Assembly: GCA_019925795.1 (NCBI GenBank)
Contig: CM034307.1
Coordinates: 12,669,197-12,733,196 of the forward strand
From: Dendrobium chrysotoxum
Lineage: Eukaryota; Streptophyta; Magnoliopsida; Asparagales; Orchidaceae
Direction of reading: 5' to 3'
DNA: 64,000 bases
Each line of letters starts with the position of its first letter. The first letter of the stretch is position 1. Of this stretch, positions 1 to 12,504 are shown piece by piece. The translations under genes were made by a program, and so were the position numbers. Below the pieces are notes generated by a model, which did no database searches, was not told the DNA's origin, and worked only from the letters and a program-made list of their open reading frames with translations.

Positions 1-736
1 CAGAAGAATCAGTATCCGTATCATTAGCCTTCAGCACCCCAGTTTTCTCCTTCTTTTTCTCACCTGCATCAAGTTGTTTTTGATTCACTCCATGCTCATA
101 AGTAATGAGTGATCCAAGTAAGTTATCAATGGAATAAGTATTCAAATCCTTGGATTCAGTGATCGTAGTTATCTTAGCATCATAGGAAGAAGGTAAATAT
201 CTCAAAATTTTATTAACTTTCTCATAGTTAGTGTGTTCTCTTCCTAAAACATGCAGGGAGGTTATAATTTTTATAAACCTAGTATACATTTCAAATATTG
301 ACTCACTAGGTTTCATGCAAAAGAGTTCGTAGTCATGAAGCAATATATTCAACCTAGATTGCTTAACTTTAGTTGTGCCTTCATAAGTGATACATAATTT
401 ATCCTAGATTACTTTACCAGTTGTATAAGTTGAAACACGCATATAATCTTCAAATTTTAGTGCACAGAAAAAAATAATTTAAATATTTTACATTAAATTA
501 TGCTAAATCCCTATCATCGAGAGTTCATTCAGTAAAAGGAAGTTTAGTTTTAACATCATTAACAAGTCTATAAGGTGCAGCATAACCATCTTTAACAAGT
601 ATCCATATGCGATAATCAATTGATTGCAAAAAGGTGGACATACAAGTTTTTCAAAAATTAAAAGGTATGTTATCAAACAAGGGTGGTTGAGTAATGGAAT
701 ACCCTTCTGCCATGTTCTGGTTACCAAAGTTAGCCA
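1..736 (-). pseudogene. Sirevirus (Ty1/copia) gag, broken, 5' portion
   Basis: The remnant reads on the minus strand from an ATG at 736 and starts MANFGNQNMAEGYSITQPPL. This matches the start of the gag of the second Sirevirus at 30595 (MAHFGNHNTAEGYSIT). Downstream pieces such as IDYRIWILVKDGYAAPYRL and LVNDVKTKLPFTE are typical of the copia gag N-terminal domain. Gag is the nucleocapsid polyprotein that packages element RNA in cytoplasmic particles. The frame is lost by a TGA and frameshift about 28 codons in, and further stops follow, so no protein is made. The rest of the element lies left of the window. Its primer site (782-793) and 5' LTR follow on the right. Assignment to Sirevirus rests on the similarity to the complete copy at 21790-32491. 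Confidence 0.85.
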
Positions 737-781
737 TGGATCAAAATTTTAAAATTATCTAAAACTTAATTTTTGAATCCT

Positions 782-793
782 GCTCTGATACCA
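782..793 (-). other. Primer binding site, initiator tRNA-Met (copia copy 1)
   Basis: GCTCTGATACCA on the plus strand is the reverse complement of TGGTATCAGAGC, the standard copia primer site for initiator tRNA-Met. Two bases separate it from the LTR end at 796, the same spacing as in the copy at 30640-30651. Confidence 0.92.
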
Positions 794-1223
794 CTTAAAA
801 TTTTGTTAGGGTTGTTAAACCATTATGAACTCGCCCAAGGCTAACCAAGAGGGGGGTGAATTGGTAGTTTTAAAAGTTCTTAAGCAAAAATAAGATTTTG
901 AGACCCTTTTTGAATGTTTTAAAATAAACCCAATTGCTCTTTAATGTGGAGATGATTAATCAAAAAAATCAATAACTTTAACCACAGGATCATCCACAAG
1001 AAATTAAAGTATAAAAATTAAAATATAGAACATTAAAAAGAAAGAACACACCAGATTTTATAGTGGTTTAGTCAACTTGACCTACATCCACTCACCAAAG
1101 CCTCCCCTCCAGGTATTGCACTAAAACTCAGTGACTCTCATTTTCCTCCCACATTAAGGTGGAGAAATCTTTACAAAAACTCCTTTTCAATAACCCAGGT
1201 GAGGCAAAGAACCTTACCTCCTT

Positions 1224-1242
1224 TTGCTTCCTCCTGAAGCAG
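1224..1242 (-). promoter_or_regulatory. R/U5 hairpin, LTR-1
   Basis: GCTTC-CTCCT-GAAGC (1226-1240) forms a 5-bp stem with a 5-nt loop, extendable by one T-A pair and one G-T pair. The same loop in other LTRs of this family carries different but still complementary stems (see 22248-22264 and 63062-63292). It lies about 230 nt downstream of the TATA-like box, so it would be in the 5' leader RNA. Confidence 0.55.
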
Positions 1243-1524
1243 ATAGAGAACCTTGATCTTCTTGTTGATGATCCTTCCTGCAGAGCCACCAAGGAATAAG
1301 GGATGACTATTAGAGAAGGTGACTCGAATCCTCGCTTGGAGAAACCTTTATGAACACCTCACAAACTTGCCCTTACAAGATTCTCTCCCTCTCTCCCAAG
1401 CTCTCCCTGTCCTTCTCAAGACTCTCTCAAGTTAGGACAGCAACCAAATATCTCAATATTAACAAATAAGAGATCTTAAATAGAAGGCTAAAAAATTCCC
1501 TAAATTTTAATTTGCCATCAATGA

Positions 1525-2225
1525 TCATCCAGGACAATCTATCGATCATCATGTACGATCAGTATAAAAATAGAAGTTCTAGCCTTGATGATCTGGCTCT
1601 CTTGGAAGATCAGAAGATAGGATTTGTATAGATCATCCAAGATGATATATCATCATCATGTATGATTAGTTCAAAAATACATTTTCATCTAGTAGATAGT
1701 TTAGATCATCCAGGAGATACGTCAGGGCGATATGTAGAAATATGACTTGATCATCCAAGATGGTATGTCCATCATCTTGTATAATTAGTTCAAAAATGGG
1801 CAATATCATTCGACACATAATTTGGGTCATCCAGGAAAACTATGTTGGATGATAAGGATTTATAATGGATCATCCTAAATGATCTTATGATAGACCAGGA
1901 TAATGTGATCAATCAATAAATTCTTAATTACTTTTCTTAATCACCTGACTAATTTAGGCATGATTATAATGAATCATCCAGGATAATACGTATATCATCC
2001 TATACAATTAGACCAAAATTCTCAAATAAAACTTACCTAAATGAGTCTAGCGGCTGAGGAATTTTGATTTGAGCATATCATCCCAGGTGATGGGAGGATC
2101 ATCCAGGAAGATCTGCTTAATCAGACTAACTTAACACAGCTACCCTAATAAGGGTTTCTATTTTGATCTGATCGTCCAAGATGATTTGGGATCATCCAAG
2201 ATGATTTGGGATTTTTCAGGATGAT
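1525..2225 (-). promoter_or_regulatory. U3 palindrome array, LTR-1 (CATCC-GGATG type)
   Basis: About ten copies of a palindrome of the form ATCATCCAGGATGAT are present, for example near 1531, 1631, 1704, 1751, 1869, 1972, 2076, 2170 and 2190. Many are followed 12-20 bp later by a partner site ATCATCATGTATGATTAG and then TTCAAAAAT. The array occupies the U3 part of the LTR, upstream of the TATA-like box on the minus strand. Sirevirus LTRs are known to carry conserved palindromic repeats; the particular core here is read from this sequence. The factor that would bind is unknown. Confidence 0.7.
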
Positions 2226-2549
2226 ATAATAAAAAATTGATAAACTCTTAATTTTATAGAATTTCTCCCCCTGAGTGTGTGTGTGCAGGGTTACTTTGCA
2301 TCAGGATTCACTATTTTATAGTTGACTCAAGAAAGAGTAAAAAATAATAGATTTGATATTATAGACTGACACTATCCTATTCTACTCAAATTGTAGCTGG
2401 CTTGAATTACAATTGACCTTGTGGACCTAAAACGTTAGTATGCAGGGCAATCAAAATAGATGTGCAGTAGTGACAGTAGAATGGAAACAAAAATGCTAGA
2501 AATGTTTGTGTTCATCAAAACTATAATCCTTGAATCCAAATTTGCAACA

Positions 2550-4950
2550 TCAATATGGAGCAATCCTATAATAATATGAGGTGGAGCACTCTGGAGCAAG
2601 TGTTAAACTACTTTGGCTTTCCTTTGAAGTTTTCAAGGCTTATAATGGAGTGTGTGGAGGATCTAAGTTTTTCTATTTTGATTAATGACAAGTCTTCTAA
2701 CTAGATTAAAGGTAGAAATAGGTTTTGGCAAAGTTGTCCCTTATCCCTATTCTTATTTATTTTATGCTCTCAAGTGTTATCAAATGCTTTGATTCAAAAA
2801 AAGGTAATGAGATTGGTAATAAAGTTCATCCAAATGCTCCGAGGATCTCTCATTTGCTTTATGCAGATGATATATTGATTTTTTGCTGAAGCTAATATTA
2901 AAGTAGTGAAGAAGATTAGGAATATTTTGTTGGACTTTTGAAGTTAGTCGGGCCAAAAGGTAAACTATCAAAAATGTATCATGTTTTTTGGGAAAGCTGT
3001 GAAAAGGAGTAGGAAGAAAATTATATCTCATTTGATGGGGTTTAAAGATATTAAAGGGATGAACTATTTGGGTGAGAAGATTTCTTTAAGGAGGCTCGTG
3101 GCTATTGATTTTCAGTATATTCTTGATAAAACTATGGGGAAACTTAATGTTTCGGGGAACAAATTTATTTCCTTCACTAGGAGATTTAATGTTTTGAAAT
3201 CTATTATTCTCTTGCTTCCTATTTTCATTGTACCCACTCTCTTCTTACTAGTGGAGTTCTGTTTGAAATTGATAAGGTGTATAGAGATTTTATTTCGCAT
3301 AAGTAGGATGGGAGAAAGGGCCTTTATTATGTGAGTTGGAAAGTGCTGTGTAAGCAAATCAAGCTGGGTGGTTATGGGCTTCATTTTTGTATAAGTATGG
3401 TGGGCCCTTTAAGGGAGAAATGGACCTGGAAGTTCCTTAATGAGACAGACTCTTTGATGTACAAGGTTTTGGAAGCAAGGTACGATCTTGGAGTTGGGAT
3501 TCTGAAGTTAAGCATAGCTCGTTGGTCTCTTGGAGAATTATTTCTAATGGTGCTAAAGCTCTTCATCACATTGTTAGTTGAAAGATTGCACTCTATTAAT
3601 GTATTCAAGTATGTTTGGGTGTTGGAAAAGTGTTTTAACTGATGGCCTACATTTGTCTCAACTCTAGAGAGCAATGATATGATTGTGGATAAATTCATTG
3701 TGGATGGAGTATGGAATAAGGAGGAACTTCAAAATTATTTTGGGGAGGAATTGATTATGTTTATTTGTCAAGTCCAGATTCTCCAAAATTGACAAAAGAC
3801 TAAGTGGAACTAATTAATCAAAGCACTGGAAAATTTATTTCTGCTCTAGCATTTGAGTCCTTGGTGCAACATCCGATTAAAAATCTATATTGGAGATGGA
3901 TTAAGAAGGTAAAACTTAATCCATGTGTGGAAGTTTTCTGGTGGTGGTTATATCATAATTCTATTCCTACTTTTTAATTCCTGGTGCACAGAAGGTTAAG
4001 AGAACGTAAATTATGTCTTAGAGGGTGTATAGCGATGGAAGATTATGAACATGTGGCGGTGAATTGCTTAAAGCTAATTCAGGTAATTCAAAATTTGAAT
4101 AATGGGGCTTCTGCATTTCTTCTTTGGGCTCATTTCAAGAATGTTGCATTTGGTTAGGACTGTGCATCCATGAATAGATTTTTGGTTAACTTTATTGTTC
4201 TGCTATTTATCTATACTTGAAATCTAGGAGTAAAAATGTGTATGGTGAAAAAGAGGATAGTCGTCTTATTATTGCAGCAAATTCTATTTGCTTTGCTTCA
4301 ATCTCATCTTCGGTTGGATGTGATATTTTAAAGTCGAGTATCTGGGGTGCTAATCAACCAAATTGATTGTTTAAGAAATGTTGGTACCCTCCTCCTCCCA
4401 ATTGGATCAAAGTTAATGTAGATGCTTCCTTACTATCATCTTACAAGGCTGGAGTTGGGGGTGTATTCCATGATCACAAAGGGAGGTTTTTATTAGCATT
4501 TGGATTCAGTGGTGTACATTAGGATGTATATCGGTTTAGAAATGATAGTTATTCATTCCTTGGGTTTGGTCATGAAAGAATGGATGTTGCATTATAAGGG
4601 AATTATAATTGAAGGGGATAATGTTAATGTCATCAAGTTTCTTCATGGTGGTTTAAAGAAGAGGGATGGTAATAAGACCAACATTGGGATGGAAGAATTT
4701 GCTTTTCTTAAAGATTATCATCATGTTATTTTTAATTGTGTGTATAGGGAATGTAATAAGTTAGTTAATGTCTGTGCTAACCATGCTCATAGTAATAGTT
4801 TGTTTGGGATGATATTAGTATGGATAATATTCCTCCTCATTTTCTTCATCTGTTAAAGGAGGAATGTGATTGTATTGGTAGCTTGTATTAGGCCTTTCTT
4901 TTTTAATGCTATTGCAATTACATCCTTCAGAAAGAAGAAGAAGAAGAAAA
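2550..4950 (+). pseudogene. L1-like LINE ORF2 (reverse transcriptase, zinc finger, RNase H), broken
   Basis: In order, the plus strand shows RT fragments (WSTLEQVLNYFGFP, then LLYADDILIF with the YADD catalytic box at about 2857-2886, then KVNYQKCIMFFGKAVKRS), and the thumb region to about 3640. It then shows a zf-RVT-type knuckle (CLRGCIAMEDYEHVAVNC, C-x3-C...H-x4-C, about 4015-4070) and a plant RNase H-like start (WIKVNVDASLLSSYKAGVGG, about 4400-4460). The element ends with a (GAA)n tail at 4934-4949. Frameshifts and stops are frequent, so it is dead. The N-terminal half (endonuclease, first RT motifs) is cut away exactly at the Sirevirus LTR edge and should lie left of the window. A second fragment of the same family is at 13268-13640 on the other strand. 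Confidence 0.88.
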
Positions 4951-5273
4951 TGAGAATAAAATAGCATCCCTAATTAGGATTGTTCTTAAGTTAATGCTTA
5001 AGATGAAATTAACCATAGGGGCTTGTTCTCATGGGAAAATAACCCAACTTTAGCAACATTAAGTATAATAAAATGGATTTTATTTAATTGAAAGAAAATT
5101 ATCATGTTCATTTTATTAAAAAAATAAGTAGTTTGAGCTATTTTTCTATTAACACCTCTCCATATCAAGCATTTTTTTTAATCAAATGGTTAAAAGTCAT
5201 GCAAGTACAGTAAAGATATTAGTAAAAGTCCTTTATAGATGCCATTACCTAAAAAAAAGCATGCAAGGATAGC
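4951..5273. other. AT-rich spacer, nothing recognised
   Basis: This stretch lies between the LINE tail and an Athila-like LTR. I see no coding sequence, repeat or RNA gene. Confidence 0.5.
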
Positions 5274-6400
5274 TGTTAAGTGTAAATAAAGTGTTATTTT
5301 ATGTGTTATATTTTTAGTGAAAATGCGTTATTTTAGTTGCATTATGCAAGAAAAATACATAAAAAGTATAAAAATTTTAAGTTTTGTATTGCTCTGCGGC
5401 ATTGGACTAACAACATTGCAGCACCGACTTCCCTCTCAGACAGCACCACGGCTATCAAAAATTAACTTTACAACATCGAGTGTTCTATTATCCAACACCG
5501 TGATGTAAAAATCAACAATGCCTCGATGCCTAAATTGACTTTACAAAGTCATAGCATCCAAAAGTCAGTAGTGCCACAACATAGTTGTTATAAATTCCTA
5601 AGAACACGGCCTATTAGTGAAGCAACATGATTGTTCACTAAATTAATTGATCCACATCAGCAAGCACCACTACTAAACATGAAAAATAGCACAATGGTAT
5701 TAGTTCATTTGTTGGGCATAGTGGTGCCGATCTTTATTACCCTACAATGCCAGATGCCTATCTATATTTTCCTATAAATAGTCATTGTGTTGTGTTTGTA
5801 AATAAGTTCAATCACTTAGATAATTTAAGTAAAATTCAGAGTGCTTCTTTGAATTTCCCTTAGTGACAATGAAGGGAGTTTAGAGAAGTACTTGATATGA
5901 TCATTAGAGTGTTTAGCTTGTTTTTTGTGGAAGTAATTCTATAAGTAAAAAAGGAGTGTAGGGGATAACCATTGAACCTATCTGGTGGTATCTATCTCTA
6001 TTATTCTTTTTTAATCATGCTATTAATAAAAATGATTTTGCTTCAACTTTTCTCCATGTCTGGCTAAATTCCCTAATTTTAAATTTATGAAGTAAATATC
6101 ATATGAAGTACTAATGAGTTCTCTTATTCCATAAATGATTAAAATAATTTTTTTAGTATTACCAGAACTTAATTTAATACACATAATGGCCAGATGTGTA
6201 GTTAAAATTAGGTGCAATGTTGAGCCTTGATAGAGAGAATTTGACATAACCAGGATTTGGAAATTTAGAACATTTTGTCTAGCATTCTAAGCTGTTATAG
6301 CTCACTGTGATTTTGCTTCTAATTTTTAGGATCTAGGAAAGGGAATGCGCTTATTGATTAGTAGTTCAGGATCAGATCTAAGTTTATAGGTATTTCCCTA
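5274..6400 (+). repeat. Diverged Athila-like LTR, solo-like (LTR-B3)
   Basis: It begins TGTTAAGTGTAAA, matching TGATAAGTGTAAA at 16353 and TTATAAGTGTAAA at 34167. It keeps the same order of parts: an array of GCAC/GTGC palindromes (about 5390-5760), a TATA-like CTATAAATAG near 5774, and a downstream block 'ATAATGGCCAGATGTGTAG' near 6183 shared with 17367 and 35155. The right edge is uncertain because similarity fades after about 6260. No internal retroelement domain is visible on either side, so it may be a solo LTR or the remains of a deleted copy. Confidence 0.6.
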
Positions 6401-7184
6401 TTTTGATTTTTATACATTCATGACTAATTTATTTAGTTTTATTATATTCTAGCATAACTTTGTTTAGTATAGCGCGCGCGCACACATAAATTTATATACA
6501 CATATGAAATGGTGTATTTTATTTCTAAAAAGTTAATATTAGTAATATTTTTTTTGTGACTAATAAAAGAAGCAAAATTCATTAACAAATAATATCTTAT
6601 GCATTTTTAAATTTTAATACCTTCAATTTTAAATTTGATTAATATATAATATAAATTTAGTTCACATATACGTTTATAAGTTTCATATAAATTATTACTA
6701 ATTTATATATTATATTTAGATATAATTTAAACCTGAGATTTTATACCAAATCTGCATTTTAATTTGGTTCTGTGTATTATTTATGTTAGATCATTTATTA
6801 TTAAAAAATTAATAAAAATTAATTTTAAAGTAAATAAAAAAATAAAGTAGAAAAAATAAATATTATTAAGAAAAAAAATATAATTTGTTTTATAAAAAAT
6901 AATTTAATTATATTTGAAAATTTATATGTTGTGAACTTGATAATTACTTCGATTTTGTTATTTAGTCTCACATCATTAGTGAACTTTCTCTTTATAATAA
7001 TTAAATAACTTTTTTGGGTTTGCATAGGTTAAAAACTCACAAGAACTTTTGGAGTCATGTGAAAGTATTTAATTGGTGCTTCTTTGACAAATATTTATTA
7101 TAGAATTCTTTTTAAAAATTTAAAAAAATTGTAGAGAAAATATATCTTCTAAGAAAACTCAAAATATTAATATATATATATTTT
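6401..7184. other. Very AT-rich spacer with a CG/CA microsatellite
   Basis: The stretch is mostly A/T runs with one unusual alternating purine-pyrimidine tract, GCGCGCGCGCACACA, at about 6472-6486. No coding or repeat homology is recognised. Short open frames here are by-products of base composition. Confidence 0.5.
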
Positions 7185-8720
7185 TTAAATAATTGGAGGG
7201 CAATATAAGTCTTAAAAAATATTTTATGATGATAATTAAACTTTAAAAAAAATCACAAGTAGTCATAATAGATCTAAGCAGTAAACCAAAATATGTAATT
7301 AGAAAAATTAAATAAAATAAAAAAAGAAAAAGAGAACAAAAATTTTTGTAGTGAATCAGTCAACCTAAAATACGTTCACTCTCTTGGAATTTTAAAAAGC
7401 ACTCATACTCCCAGTATGGCAAAAAAGCCTTTCTTCTTCAGAGGGAGCAAAGAACACCCTTACCCCATTCTCTTTTGGAGAAGACACTGTCCTCCTACAC
7501 CTAGCATGGCGGTGATGCTTCACCACTAGCTTGCGACTAGCATATGCGTCTTCTCCGAAGAATCTCCTATATTCTTACACCCAAAAGCCCTTACTCTATC
7601 AACAACTGAGGAAAAAAAAACATAGAGTGGGAATAACAACCTTTATGGAACCCGATCTATTAAACGACTTTACAATAGATCACTCATAATGACTCGTAAA
7701 TCTTTCATCTTCTCTCCCTCACACAATAGGGTAAGCCTCTCTCAGAATTTCTCTCATGACTCCTTTGGTCTCCTCTAAGAAGGCATGAGATGTTCAAAGG
7801 CTTATGTTAAAATAACATAAAAGTGTGTTTATGTTAAGCTCTAAATTAAACCCTGAAAATCCTAAAATAGTTTATTTATGCGTAGATCATACAGTCCAAT
7901 CTGTGATCATAAAGTACAATCTGAATAGCCTTATTGACTTATCAAACTACATTGTCCAATCCAAGTGAAGGTCATTCGAAGAAGCTCTCATTTGTTCAAA
8001 CTGTATGATGGGTATCATATAATACGATTTTCACAATATTGGTAACTTAAAGCATTTAATTGGCCTGTCCAATCAAAGTTCTATTAGACGTGCTCTTCGA
8101 TCCTTCAAACTGTATGACTAGAATCATATAATACAAAATCAACTCTAATTCATCTCCTTAGTTTCTAGTTCCAAAATAGGTAATTCAAAATAAACATCTT
8201 TTTAAGTTTCATATTATATGAACAAGCTCATTCAATACGAATAATTCAAACTTTTAATTTACCCTTTTTCAAAAAATTTAAGAATTAATGATTTTCATTT
8301 GAATAACTGGTAATAAAATACGATGTGCATCATGTTGTATGATTAGTCATGCAAAATTTTAGTTTTAATTAAAGGTTAATTAATCCCACTTAAATTTGAG
8401 AATTTATAAGAATGCGATCTATATCATAAATTACGGAGCAAAATAGATAGTATGATCAGGTTAGAAAATCAAATTATATGAAAACTCTATTTACTTTTAT
8501 AATATCATTTGTGTGTGTGATTATTCAACTCACTTCATGCTTAACATATAAAAGACTCAAGAAAAATAAAAATAAAATTACAAGTTGACATACACCATCT
8601 GTTTCTTGATCTTCATAGTGTTAACGAATTTTCTTCATTTTAAACTCTTTTAGCATCAACAAGTCCTTTAGCTTAAATCCATCACTTGTGTGTTTCCTCC
8701 AATTATTAGACTAGAAAAAA
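7185..8720 (-). repeat. Diverged Sirevirus-like LTR, solo-like (LTR-2)
   Basis: Order and spacing match the other Sirevirus LTRs read on the minus strand: a leader block ('GTAGTGAATCAGTCAACCT', 'ACGTTCACTC') at about 7350-7380, a hairpin TTCTC-TTTTG-GAGAA at 7468-7482, and an A/T-rich TATA-like region near 7800-7870. Then comes a palindrome array (about 7885-8470) with sites such as GATCATACAGTCCAATC, ATCATATAATACGAT and GTATGATTAGTCATGC. A TGTGTGTG-type block (about 8508) sits where the other LTRs have one. Edges are approximate, and neither a primer site nor a polypurine tract is recognisable next to it. Confidence 0.6.
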
Positions 8721-8826
8721 TTTCTTACATGCATAGATTGATTAGTAGTTCATATAACCAATAATATTTATAATATTTAAAACCATAGTATACGTCACAC
8801 TTATGGGGTTCAATAGTATGACAAGG

Positions 8827-9384
8827 GTTGAAGGATCACAGTTAGGTGACAATGGTTAAAGGATTGGTTTCCAATAATGGTGGCTAGGATACAACATTTG
8901 GGCTATAGTAGTTGGAGGATCATAGTCGAGTGACGATTATTTGGGGACCATCATTGGGCGAGGGTGGTCATGTAACTTTAGTTGCGAGACGATAGTTGCA
9001 AGGTTATATTTAGGAATCTATGGTCAATGAACCCTAGTTAAGCAATGGTGAATGGGATATTATAGTCAAGAGATGCTGATCAGAGAATTATAATTGAGCT
9101 ATGGTTACTGGATGACCAAAGTTGGTTTATCATGGTTAGAGACTATAGTTGGGAGATGGTGTTTAAAGAGTTGTAGCTCAAAGATGGCGCTGAATGGACC
9201 ATAATTAGATGACAATGTTTAAAGGATCTATTCATATGATAGTGGTCTGGCAACTGTAGTTAGACTATTGAGGTCAAAGGATTATAGCCAAGTGATAATG
9301 GTTGAAAAATAGTATTATGGTGATGGAGGATGAACAACCATAGTAGTGTGCTAGCGGGAATACGACTATAGTTGGGGGTGGTGG
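8827..9384 (+). repeat. Degenerate 28-bp minisatellite, about 20 units
   Basis: Successive segments can be cut every 26-30 bp, with a recurring start GTTGAAGGATCATAG and end GAGTGACAATG. Examples start near 8827, 8911, 9084, 9154 and 9257. Units differ by many substitutions and small indels. Stops occur in every frame, so it is not a coding repeat. It sits just right of LTR-2 and resembles no retroelement part seen in this window. Confidence 0.7.
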
Positions 9385-12300
9385 AAGCCTTAGAGCTCTC
9401 TTGAATTTCAAATCAAGGATCCCCTTCATATAGAGAGTGGGGAGCAATTTTTAGCTTATAAGAGTGGTAAGCTCCATAAATATATTAAACATTTGGAATA
9501 CTCTATCGAACAACCTGTATTGATTCTCATGATTGTACACCATTCTTCTTTCAACATCTATGTGCCTTAATGATATTAGAATTAAGTTATCTTGAGCTCG
9601 TCAGGTTCATCTCATCGAGATGCTTCATAGACTACAAGCATGTATGAGTTGGAGATAGATTGGTTCATCAATTAATGATGATTTTTTTTCCTTCAAGTGT
9701 TTGATCTAGACTCCTTTGAACTTGGATCAATCACTCTAGGTGTTGATGGATTCATTTCATTAAGACGATTAGTTTGAGTGTAAATTTGTTTAAATCAAAG
9801 TTTGGAGAATTCTGAATCTAATTTTTAAAGTTTTAAATTCAAATATGCATAATTATTTGAGTCTGATAAGTTAATTTTTGATGACTTATCAAAGTAAAAT
9901 AAAATTAAAATGAATATGAAATTAACAATTTAAGAATTAGTAAACAAGTGAAGAACAGCTATACAATTTATCATTTAAGAAAATCTAAACAAGTTATCCT
10001 AGCTTCTTCATACAAACCATTGCACTCTTTTAATAGTAAATTTTCATAAAGATATATTTTAACTCCTTTAGATGGTTCAACTAAAACGAGGAGAGCAAAA
10101 AGTATAACATTTTTTTATTAGTACTGCACTTAATCAAAATATAATTTGACCAAATTTTAATTAAAAAATTTATTTGAGTGTACACTATATCTACATAGAT
10201 GTTAAAAGCTTACCTTTGTATGATGACGTAAATAAACTTTGAAGTTCATGTTCATAGTTTCATTTGTCTTGATAATGGGATTGTGATCTCAAATATTCAA
10301 AAGGTGGTCACCTAAAAAAATGAAGCTGATCATCGTTGACCTGAGAAAGAAAAGAAAAATAGCCCAGCAGTCGGAATGCGTGATGTATAACCAAACGGTC
10401 CAAACTTCATGGGAGTTGAAGGCTTAGTGTTTACGTGGGAGGGCAAAAGGATTAATTTTACAATCAAATCTTCTATTTGATTAAGTGCATTGGACACTCA
10501 ATCGCTTCATGGTTTTTTTTTTGTTTGTTTAGGACATTAACCTTTTTCTTTAAGCCATCCACAAATGACCTAATCCCCGACTATTATTAGAGAGAGAAGG
10601 AATTTATGATAAGTAATTGAAAATCACCACCTAAGGAGAGCCAAAAGTTTAATATTAAGTGCTAGCCGACAGGAACACATCAGCCAATATTTTTTTATAC
10701 AAAGTCTGATGGCTCAATATCATGAGAAACCATTCGATGCAGATTGCATGTGAATCTAGTTTTATACATCCATCAGTACAAAATTGTGTAGCTACTATGC
10801 ACTGAAATGTTTACTGATTATTTACTCCATTTTTTATGTGCATCCGGTATATATTAAATTTTCATTGCCTACTAAAAATTTTTTGACATGCATTAAGGGA
10901 TATAGCCCATATCTAATAATTTCTTCAAAATCATAACAGTTTTATACTAAAAAGCTGTTTTGAATTAGAAATTTTTATTAATTTCTAAAGTAGCTTTCTA
11001 GTACAAAAATATTATGAATTAGAAAATTTTATACTGAAAAGGAGGTTAAAGGCTTGTTGTTGTGGTAAAAATTTTAATACTAAAAAGTTGCTTTATAAAA
11101 CAGTAAGAAAGTTATTCCAAATGACACCTTAATGAGTACTAGTTTTCGCTTGTTAGACCTCTTTTCTGAGTTTAAGCATAGAAATAATTTATTATTAGTT
11201 ATATTTTATAGATCTTTATTACAATTGTGACAAACTATAATTTGTCATTCTTTTAAATATTTGTGATGAGAATGAGCATTTTATGACGAGATAGATCTCC
11301 AAGAATATAGTAGCCATCTGTAATGTATTATTTAATTTTTTAAACAGAAAATAATTATAATAATTTTTATATTCTTCACAACTGCTTCACAGTGAAGTTC
11401 ATAAATAATTCAAACAGCCCTAAGAAATTCCTAATTTGATTTAAGATGATATAAGCAATAGCCCTAGGTTCTTATAATAATCCTCAACGATCAGTTTGAG
11501 CTATATGGGCTGGCTGTTTTAGAACCACACATGAGTACAATAATTCCGTCAGTGCGGATTAAAAAAGTGGACTGGTTGATTCATTTTACCAAGAGGTATC
11601 ATTCTTTATTGAATAATATATGAAAAACCACAATAAGTTAGTAACCTAACCCAACTGCTTTTAGCTAATTAATAACAAACTTAAGAATCAAGTAGCCAGC
11701 CAATGTGCACAAGGCCATGATGGATAAATTATTTGAAATAATATTGATTTAATAATGAGAACTATCTTGAAATCTTCTTTCATGTCTAGGAGAATTGATA
11801 CACTTTAGTCTATCTTTGTGGGAGTATCTTGAAAATATTATTATTGAAGATATTTAAAAATCAATATAACTATATGATCTGATAGAATTTTACATGCCAT
11901 TTGTTGATGCATCTTAGTTATGAGCAATAAATTGAGAAAATAAAGTGAGAATTAATCTTGATCATTTAGTTTCTATTTTATCAAATATATTAGCATTTAA
12001 ATAAAATAAACAATTTAATTAATATAATTTATGTGAAAAATTATAAAGCAAAAATGAAAGTTACAACTTTAGTTATTCATAGAGAGTTAGTACAAAAGTG
12101 CTTGATTAAAAGGAGGGATTTTAGTACATGATTACGTATAAACAATTAGAAAAAGTAAACTAAGTAGATTGCTAGGTCTCATGCATGTTGATTGTGAATA
12201 TTATAGATTTATGTGAAGATATATAAGGGATTTAGCTTGACTATATCTATCATAGTATAATATATGATTTAAACAATTTTATTGCTGCTCTTGCAAGAGA

Positions 12301-12495
12301 AAGTTATGGTACAAGTCTTGCTAGAGATGTTGTGATGTAATTAAGAATGTGGTGTAGGTCATTTTTTAGTAGTGCTATATGTAATGCAAGTATATTTATA
12401 GGCATTATAGAAAACATGGACTTTTGCAACATATTTGTGATTAAATGTTGTGACTGGTTGCAAAAAAGTCTAAAAAGTTAGTTACCCATACCCCA
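9385..12495. other. Long AT-rich stretch; no gene; possible MITE ends
   Basis: I see no coding sequence or LTR. Two short motifs look like outer ends of hAT-type miniature elements: CCAAATGACACCTTA near 11120-11134 and TTCAAACAGCCCTAA near 11408-11422. Neither has a convincing partner at the other end. The stretch 10930-11100 holds several related copies of 'TTTTATACTAAAAAG' and 'GAATTAGAAA', suggesting a small decayed repeat. Confidence 0.35.
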
Positions 12496-12504
12496 GCTTG
12501 CATT

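Larger units (their letters stand above)
796..2549 (-). repeat. 5' LTR of truncated Sirevirus copy 1 (LTR-1)
   Basis: The inner edge is fixed by the primer site and the outer edge by the shared terminus TTGCAACA (compare 23592 and 32491). Length is 1754 bp. Reading on the minus strand it holds a U3 palindrome array (about 2225-1525), a TATA-like TATTTAAG at 1484-1475, then an R/U5 leader with the conserved 'TATAGTGGTTTAGTCAAC' and 'CTACATCCACTC' blocks and a small hairpin (1224-1242). The inner terminus is TA where TG is expected, probably a point mutation. The outer end abuts LINE coding sequence directly, so the element was inserted into that LINE; the 5-bp duplicate should start at 2550 (TCAAT), with the partner copy outside the window. 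Confidence 0.88.

Noticed and set aside
8827..9384. CRISPR-like spacing of 28-bp repeats
   Set aside because: Units are contiguous without unique spacers and strongly diverged, in plant DNA; this is a minisatellite.
10930..11425. hAT-type MITEs
   Set aside because: Two outer-end motifs are present, but no matching inverted end or 8-bp duplication could be found for either.
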